Assembly: GCF_963678635.1 (NCBI RefSeq)
Contig: NW_026971278.1
Coordinates: 229,393 to 271,802, forward strand
DNA from: Symsagittifera roscoffensis
Lineage: Eukaryota; Xenacoelomorpha; Acoela; Convolutidae
DNA length: 42,410 nt
Reading direction: 5' to 3'
Position numbers and translations under genes: made by a program. Positions 35,701-42,410 of the stretch are shown here, one piece after another. The notes under the pieces are model-generated. The model had not been told where the DNA came from. It did no database searches and saw nothing but the letters and a program-made list of their open reading frames with translations. The stretch's first letter is position 1, and the number at the start of each line of letters is the position of its first letter.

Positions 35701-38700
35701 TTGGGACAGTGGTCATGGGACAGTGGTCTTGGGACAGTGGTCTTGGGACAGTGGTCTTGGGGCAGTGTAGTCTTGGGACGATGCAGTCTTGGGACAGTCT
35801 TGGGCCAGAGCAGTCTTGGTACGGTCTTGGGACAGTACAGTCTTGGGACGGTACGGTCTTAGGACAGTGCAGTCTTGGGACAGTGCAGTCTTGGGACACT
35901 GGTCTTGGGACAGTGGTCTTGGGACAGTGGTCTTGGGACAGTGGTCTTGGGACAGTGGTCTTGGGACAGTAGTCTTGGGACAGTAGTCTTGGGACAGTGG
36001 TCTTGGGACAGTGGTCTTGGGACAGTGGTCTTGGGACAGTGGTCTTGAGACAGTGGTCTTGGGACAGTGGTCTTGGGACAGTGGTCTTGGGACAGTGGTC
36101 TTGGGACAGTGGTTTTGGGACAGTGGTCTTGGGACAGTAGTCTTGGGACAGTGGTCTTGGGACAGTGGTCTTGGGAGAGTGGTCTTGGGACAGTGGTCTT
36201 GGGACAGTAGTCTTGTGACAATAGTTTTGGGACACTAGTCTTGGGACAGTAGTCTTGGGACAAGGGTCTTGGGACAGTAGTCTTGGGACAGTAGTCTTGG
36301 GACACTAGTCTTGGGACAGTAGTCTTGGTACGGTCTTGGGACAGTACAGTCTTGGGAGGGTGCAGTCTTGGGACAGCCTTGGGCCAGAGCAGTCTTGGTA
36401 CGGTCTTGGGACAGTACAGTCTTGGGACGGTACGGTCTTGGGACAGTGCAGTCTTGGGACAGTGCAGTCTTGGGACACTGGTCTTGGGACAGTTATTTTG
36501 GGACAGTGGTCTTGGGACAGTCTTGGGCCAGAGCAGTCTTGGTGCGGTCTTGGGACAGTACAGTCTTGGGACGGTACGGTCTTGGGACAGTGCAGTCTTG
36601 GGACAGTGCAGTCTTGGGACACTGGTCTTGGGACAGTGGTTTTGGGACAGTGGTCTTGGGACAGTGGTCTTGGGACAGTAGTCTTGGGACAGTAGTCTTG
36701 GGACAGTGGTCTTGGGACAGTGGTCTTGGGACAGTGGTCTTGGGACAGTGGTTTTGGGACAGTGGTCTTGGGACAGTGGTCTTAGGACAGTGGTGTTGGG
36801 ACAGTGGTCTTGGAACAGTGGTCTTGGGACAGTGGTTTTGGGACAGTGGTTTTGGGACAGTGGTCTTGGGACAGTGGTCTTGGGACAGTAGTCTTGGGAC
36901 AGTAGTCTTGGGACAGTAGTCTTGGGACAGTGGTCTTGGGACAGTGGTTTTGGGACAGTGGTTTTGGGACAGTAGTCTTGGGACACTAGTCTTGGGACAG
37001 TAGTCTTGGTACGGTCTTGGGACAGTACAGTCTTGGGAGGGTGCAGTCTTGGGACAGTCTTGGGCCAGAGCAGTCTTGGTACGGTCTTGGGACAGTACAG
37101 TCTTGGGACGGTACGGTCTTGGGAAAGTGCAGTCTTGGGACAGTGCAGTCTTGGGACACTGGTCTTGGGACAGTGGTTTTGGGACAGTGGTCTTGGGACA
37201 GTGGTCTTGGGACAGTGGTCTTAGGACAGTGGTGTTGGGACAGTGGTCTTGGAACAGTGGTCTTGGGACAGTGGTTTTGGGACAGTGGTCTTGGGACAGT
37301 AGTCTTGGGACAGTGGTCTTGGGACAGTAGTCTTGGGACAGTAGTCTTGGGACAGTAGTCTTGGGACAGTGGTCTTGGGACAGTGGTTTTGGGACAGTGG
37401 TCTTGGGACAGTAGTCTTGGGACACTAGTCTTGGGACAGTAGTCTTGGTACGGTCTTGGGACAGTACAGTCTTGGGAGGGTGCAGTCTTGGGACAGTCTT
37501 GGGCCAGAGCAGTCTTGGTACGGTCTTGGGACAGTACAGTCTTGGGACGGTACGGTCTTGGGACAGTGCAGTCTTGGGACAGTGCAGTCTTGGGACACTG
37601 GTCTTGGGACAGTGGTTTTGGGACAGTGGTCTTGGGACAGTGGTCTTGGGACAGTAGTCTTGGGACAGTAGTCTTGGGACAGTGGTCTTAGGACAGTGGT
37701 CTTGGGACAGTGGTCTTGGTACAGTGGTCTTGGGACAGTGGTCTTAGGACAGTGGTCTTGGGACAGTGGTTTTGGGACAGTGGTCTTGGGACAGTAGTCT
37801 TGGGACACTAGTCTTGGGACAGTAGTCTTGGTACGGTCTTGGGACAGTACAGTCTTGGGAGGGTGCAGTCTTGGGACAGTCTTGGGCCAGAGCAGTCTTG
37901 GTACGGTCGTGGGACAGTACAGTCTTGGGACGGTACGGTCTTGGGACAGTGCAGTCTTGGGACAGTGCAGTCTTGGGACACTGGTCTTGGGACAGTGGTT
38001 TTGGGACAGTGGTCTTGGGACAGTGGTCTTGGGACAGTAGTCTTGGGACAGTAGTCTTGGGACAGTGGTCTTGGGACAGTGGTCTTGGGACAGTGGTCTT
38101 GGGACAGTGGTCTTGGGACAGTGGTCTTAGGACAGTGGTGTTGGGACAGTGGTCTTGGAACAGTGGTCTTGGGACAGTGGTTTTGGGACAGTGGTCTTGG
38201 GACAGTAGTCTTGGGACAGTGGTCTTGGGACAGTAGTCTTGGGAAAGTAGTCTTGGGACAGTGGTTTTGGGACAGTGGTCTTGGGACAGTAGTCTTGGGA
38301 CAAGGGTCTTGGGACAGTAGTCTTGGGACAGTAGTCTTGGGACACTAGTCTTGGGACAGTAGTCTTGGTACGGTCTTGGGACAGTACAGTCTTGGGAGGG
38401 TGCAGTCTTGGGACAGTCTTGGGCCAGAGCAGTCTTGGTACGGTCTTGGGACAGTACAGTCTTGGGACGGTACGGTCTTCGGACAGTGCAGTCTTGGGAC
38501 AGTGCAGTCTTGGGACACTGGTCTTGGGACAGTGCTTTTGGGACAGTGGTCTTGGGACAGTCTTGGGCCAGAGCAGTCTTGGTACGGTCTTGGGACAGTA
38601 CAGTCTTGGGACGGTACGGTCTTGGGACAGTGCAGTCTTGGGACAGTGCAGTCTTGGGACACTGGTCTTGGGACAGTGGTTTTGGGACAGTGGTCTTGGG

Positions 38701-41700
38701 ACAGTGGTCTTGGGACAGTAGTCTTGGGACAGTAGTCTTGGGACAGTGGTCTTGGGACAGTGGTCTTGGGACAGTGGTCTTGGGACAGTGGTCTTAGGAC
38801 AGTGGTGTTGGGACAGTGGTCTTGGGACAGTGGTCTTGGGACAGTGGTTTTGGGACAGTGGTCTTGGGACAGTAGTCTTGGGACAGTGGTCTTGGGACAG
38901 TAGTCTTGGGACAGTAGTCTTGGGACAGTAGTCTTGGGACAGTGGTTTTGGGACAAGGGTCTTGGGACAGTAGTCTTGGGACAGTAGTCTTGGGACACTA
39001 GTCTTGGGACAGTAGTCTTGGTACGGTCTTGGGACAGTACAGTCTTGGGACGGTGCAGTCTTGGGACAGTCTTGGGCCAGAGCAGTCTTGGTACGGTCTT
39101 GGGACAGAACAGTCTTGGGACGGTACGGTCTTGGGACAGTGCAGTCTTGGGACAGTGCAGTCTTGGGACACTGGTCTTGGGACAGTGGTCTTGGGACAGT
39201 GGTCTTGGGACAGTGGTCTTGGGACAGTGGTCTTGGGAGGGTAGTCTTGGGACAGTAGTCTTGGGACAGTGGTCTTGGGACAGTGGTCTTGGGACAGTGG
39301 TCTTGGGACAGTAGTCTTGGGACAGTGGTCTTAGGACAGTGGTGTTGGGACAGTGGTCTTGGGACAGTGGTCTTGGGACAGTGGTTTTGGGACAGTGGTC
39401 TTGGGACAGTGTTCTTGGTAGAGTGGTCTTGGGACAGTGGTCTTGGGACAGTGGTTTTGGGACAGTGGTCTTGGGACAGTAGTCTTGTGACAGTGGTCTT
39501 GGGACAGTGGTCTTGGGACAGTAGTCTTGGGACAGTAGTCTTGTGACAATAGTCTTGGGACACTAGTCTTGGGACAGTAGTCTTGGGACAAGGTTCTTGG
39601 GACAGTAGTCTTGGGACAGTAGTCTTGGGACACTAGTGTTGGGACAGTAGTCTTGGTACGGTCTTGGGACAGTACAGTCTTGGGACGGTACGGTCTTGGG
39701 ACAGTGCAGTCTTGGGACAGTGCAGTCTTGGGACAGTGGTCTTGGGACAGTGGTCTTGGGACAGTGGTCTTGGGACAGTGGTCTTGGGACAGTTGTCTTG
39801 GGACAGTAGTCTTGGAACAGTAGTCTTGGGACAGTGGTCTTGGGACTGTGGTCTTGGGACAGTGATCTTGGGACAGTGGTCTTGGGACAGTGGTCTTGGG
39901 ACAGTGGTCTTGGGACAGTGGTCTTGGGACAATGGTCTTCGGACAGTGGTCTTGGGACAGTAGTCTTGGGACAGTGGTCTTGGGACAGTGGTCCTGGGAC
40001 AGTGGTCTTGGGACAGTAGTGGTGGGACAATAGTCTTGGGACACTAGTCATGGGACAGCAGTCTTGGGACAAGGGTCTTGGGACAGTAGTCTTGGGACAG
40101 TAGTCTTGGGACACTAGTCTTGGGACAGTAGTCTTGGGACAAGGGTCTTGGGACAGTGGTCTTGGGACACTAGCAAGAAGTACTGGGACAGCACCGAGTA
40201 CTTGGGACAGTCTTGGGCCAGAGCAGTCTTGGTACGGTCTTGGGACAGTACAGTCTTGGGACGGTACGGTCTTGGGACAGTGCAGTCTTGGGACAGTGCA
40301 GTCTTGGGACACTGGTCTTGGGACAGTGGTTTCGGGACAGTGGTCTTGGGACAGTGGTCTTGGGACAGTAGTCTTGGGACAGTAGTCTTGGGACAGTGGT
40401 CTTGGGACAGTGGTCTTGGGACAGTGGTCTTGGGACAGTGGTCTTAGGACAGTGGTGTTGGGACAGTGGTCTTGGGACAGTGGTCTTGGGACAGTGGTTT
40501 TGGGACAGTGGTCTTGGGACAGTAGTCTTGGGACAGTGGTCTTGGGACAGTAGTCTTGGGACAGTAGTCTTGGGACAGTAGTCTTGGGACAGTGGTCTTG
40601 GGACAAGGGTCTTGGGACAGTAGTCTTGGGACAGTAGTCTTGGGACACTAGTCTTGGGACAGTAGTCTTGGTACGGTCTTGGGACAGTACAGTCTTGGGA
40701 CGGTGCAGTCTTGGGACAGTCTTGGGCCAGAGCAGTCTTGGTACGGTCTTGGGACAGAACAGTCTTGGGACGGTACGGTCTTGGGACAGTGCAGTCTTGG
40801 GACAGTGCAGTCTTGGGACACTGGTCTTGGGACAGTGGTCTTGGGACAGTGGTCTTGGGACAGTGGTCTTGGGAGGGTAGTCTTGGGACAGTAGTCTTGG
40901 GACAGTGGTCTTGGGACAGTGGTCTTGGGACAGTGGTCTTGGGACAGTAGTCTTGGGACAGTGGTCTTAGGACAGTGGTGTTGGGACAGTGGTCTTGGGA
41001 CAGTGGTCTTGGGACAGTGGTTTTGGGACAGTGGTCTTGGGACAGTGTTCTTGGTAGAGTGGTATTGGGGAGTGGTCTTGGGACAGTAGTCTTGGGACAG
41101 TAGTCTTGGGAAAGTGGTCTTGGGAAAGTGGTCTTGGGACAGTGGTCTTGGGACAGTGGTCTTGGGACAGTGGTCTTGGGACAGTGAGTCTTAGGACAGT
41201 GGTGTTGGGACAAGTGGTCTTGGGACAGTGGTCTTGGGACAGTGGTTTTGGGACAGTGGTCTTGGGACAGTAGTCTTGGGACAGTGGTCTTGGGACAGTG
41301 GTCTTGGGACAGTAGTCTTGGGACAGTAGTCTTGTGACAATAGTCTTGGGACACTAGTCTTGGGACAGTAGTCTTGGGACAAGGTTCTTGGGACAGTAGT
41401 CTTGGGACAGTAGTCTTGGGACACTAGTGTTGGGACAGTAGTCTTGGTACGGTCTTGGGACAGTACAGTCTTGGGACGGTACGGTCTTGGGACAGTGCAG
41501 TCTTGGGACAGTGCAGTCTTGGGACAGTGGTCTTGGGACAGTGGTCTTGGGACAGTGGTCTTGGGACAGTGGTCTTGGGACAGTGGTCTTGGGACAGTGG
41601 TCTTGGGACAGTGGTCTTGGGACAGTTTGTCTTGGGACAGTAGTCTTGGAACAGTAGTCTTGGGACAGTGGTCTTGGGACTGTGGTCTTGGGACAGTGAT

Positions 41701-42083
41701 CTTGGGACAGTGGTCTTGGGACAGTGGTCTTGGGACAGTGGTCTTGGGACAGTGGTCTTGGGACAATGGTCTTCGGACAGTGTCTTGGGACAGTAGTCTT
41801 GGGACAGTGGTCTTGGGACAGTGGTCCTGGGACAGTGGTCTTGGGACAGTAGTGGTGGGACAATATTCTTGTGGACACTAGTCATGGGACAGCAGTCTTG
41901 GGACAAGGGTCTTGGGACACTAGTCATGGGACAGCAGTCTTGGGACAAGGGTCTTGGGACAGTAGTCTTGGGACAGTAGTCTTGGGACACTAGTCTTGGG
42001 ACAGTAGTCTTGGGACAAGGGTCTTGGACAGTGGTCTTGGGACACTAGCAAGAAGTACTGGGACAGCACCGAGTAGTCTTAAG
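32733..42083 (+). repeat. 14 bp minisatellite, right array (about 9.35 kb)
   Basis: The unit GTCTTGGGACAGTG repeats for about 9.35 kb (about 650 units). Common variants are GTAGTC for GTGGTC, TTTTGGG, CTTAGGAC and CACTAGTC. Higher-order blocks of about 150-640 bp are marked by a compound phrase containing TTGGGCCAGAGCAG, which I count about 18 times (for example 32827, 33727, 35243, 37061, 37500, 37885, 39075, 40213, 40725). The array lies in the same leader position as the 1 kb left array and begins with GGGACAGCACCG. It is open for long stretches on both strands because few units contain a stop. Confidence 0.95.
40169..40205 (+). repeat. Array-edge sequence inside the array
   Basis: CACTAGCAAGAAGTACTGGGACAG and the following GCACCGAGTA recur at about 42046-42080, the true right edge. 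The edge is thus duplicated, implying a segmental duplication of about 1.9 kb that includes the end of the array. Confidence 0.75.
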
Positions 42084-42410
42084 ACAGTAGAGAGAAAGCT
42101 TGGGACTAGCACATAGAACAGTAGGGACAGTAATGGGAAGTCTTGGAACAGTATAAAAAAGTGGGGTGACGGTACTAAGAGTAGACAGGTTGAAATAACT
42201 AATCGCTAAATTAAGAGCATTAGGACTATACAGAACGTTAAATCGCGATAGATCCGGTACTGTGGGGATCACGAATAAATAAATTTTTCATAAAGCTTAA
42301 AAGGGAATAGGAAACGTTGTTTTTAATATATTGTAAGATTTTTTAAATAACTTTATCATAAGAAATTTTATCCATAGAATAGAATTTTGTATATAGTAAT
42401 ACTGTAAATA
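42084..42410 (+). other. Leader of family B, right copy, after the array
   Basis: Degenerate units fade out by about 42150. The following GTATAAAAAAGTGGGGTGACGGTAC resembles the reverse complement of 27030-27060 beyond the left array, so the same element continues. The rest is AT-rich with no gene; gag would be expected beyond the window. Confidence 0.6.

Noticed and set aside
32713-41990. Frames up to 520 codons in the right array
   Set aside because: Same reason; unit variants with TAG end frames at random, and there is no non-repeat protein sequence at either end.
32733-42083. CRISPR array
   Set aside because: Units are 14 bp, contiguous and without spacers, and the setting is a eukaryotic retroelement.

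Overview
The window is eukaryotic and contains no recognisable host gene. Almost all of it is LTR-retrotransposon DNA, with very large minisatellite arrays. The Pol sequence is Ty3/gypsy type (protease, reverse transcriptase, RNase H, integrase in that order) and resembles Pol proteins usually found in invertebrate animals. I cannot name the species.

Element A (+ strand, 82-23999, about 23.9 kb) is a giant Ty3/gypsy-like element. Its parts are: 5' LTR (82-947); primer-binding site (960-974); a 3.1 kb leader with an A-rich tract, many ACCCTCCG motifs and two tandem structured repeats; gag (from 4034) with a 2 kb internal duplication (5213-7248 and 7582-9565); protease-RT-RNase H (about 9643-12800); integrase (12836-14332); a long acidic Pol tail ending in a macro-domain-like module related to TARG1/OARD1 (to 15605); a 454 bp gap with hairpins; a second cistron (16060-22208); a hairpin-bearing 3' UTR; a polypurine tract; and a 3' LTR (22979-23999) carrying a 146 bp fold-back inverted duplication. 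The second cistron encodes a coiled-coil protein with a complete SGNH/GDSL-hydrolase domain, a second degenerate SGNH-like domain and about 900 residues of unknown function. This copy is broken by several frameshifts and nonsense codons, and its RT has YVED in place of YVDD, so it is probably not autonomous. The layout still implies a family with a two-cistron genome in which Gag-Pol carries a macro-like module and a second polyprotein carries an esterase-like module.

Element B is a related but diverged family, present as two copies arranged head to head around about 30380. The left copy (- strand) runs from its 5' LTR (30319 to 29534) through PBS, leader, a 1 kb minisatellite and a decayed gag that stops abruptly at element A's 3' LTR (24000/24001). 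The right copy (+ strand) has 5' LTR (30443-31217), PBS (31229), leader and a minisatellite expanded to about 9.4 kb (32733-42083); its gag would lie beyond the window. The minisatellite unit is 14 bp (GTCTTGGGACAGTG), has higher-order structure, and sits at the same leader position in both copies, so it is part of the element and not independent host satellite.

The three 5' ends in the window (one A, two B) share LTR ends in TACA, the same PBS, an A-rich tract and a long leader full of short tandem repeats and tandem stem-loops. This suggests one lineage of giant elements with unusual structured leaders. The strongest leads are the SGNH cistron, the macro-like module, the repeat-laden leaders, and repeated polypurine-tract-like motifs that could be internal plus-strand start sites.
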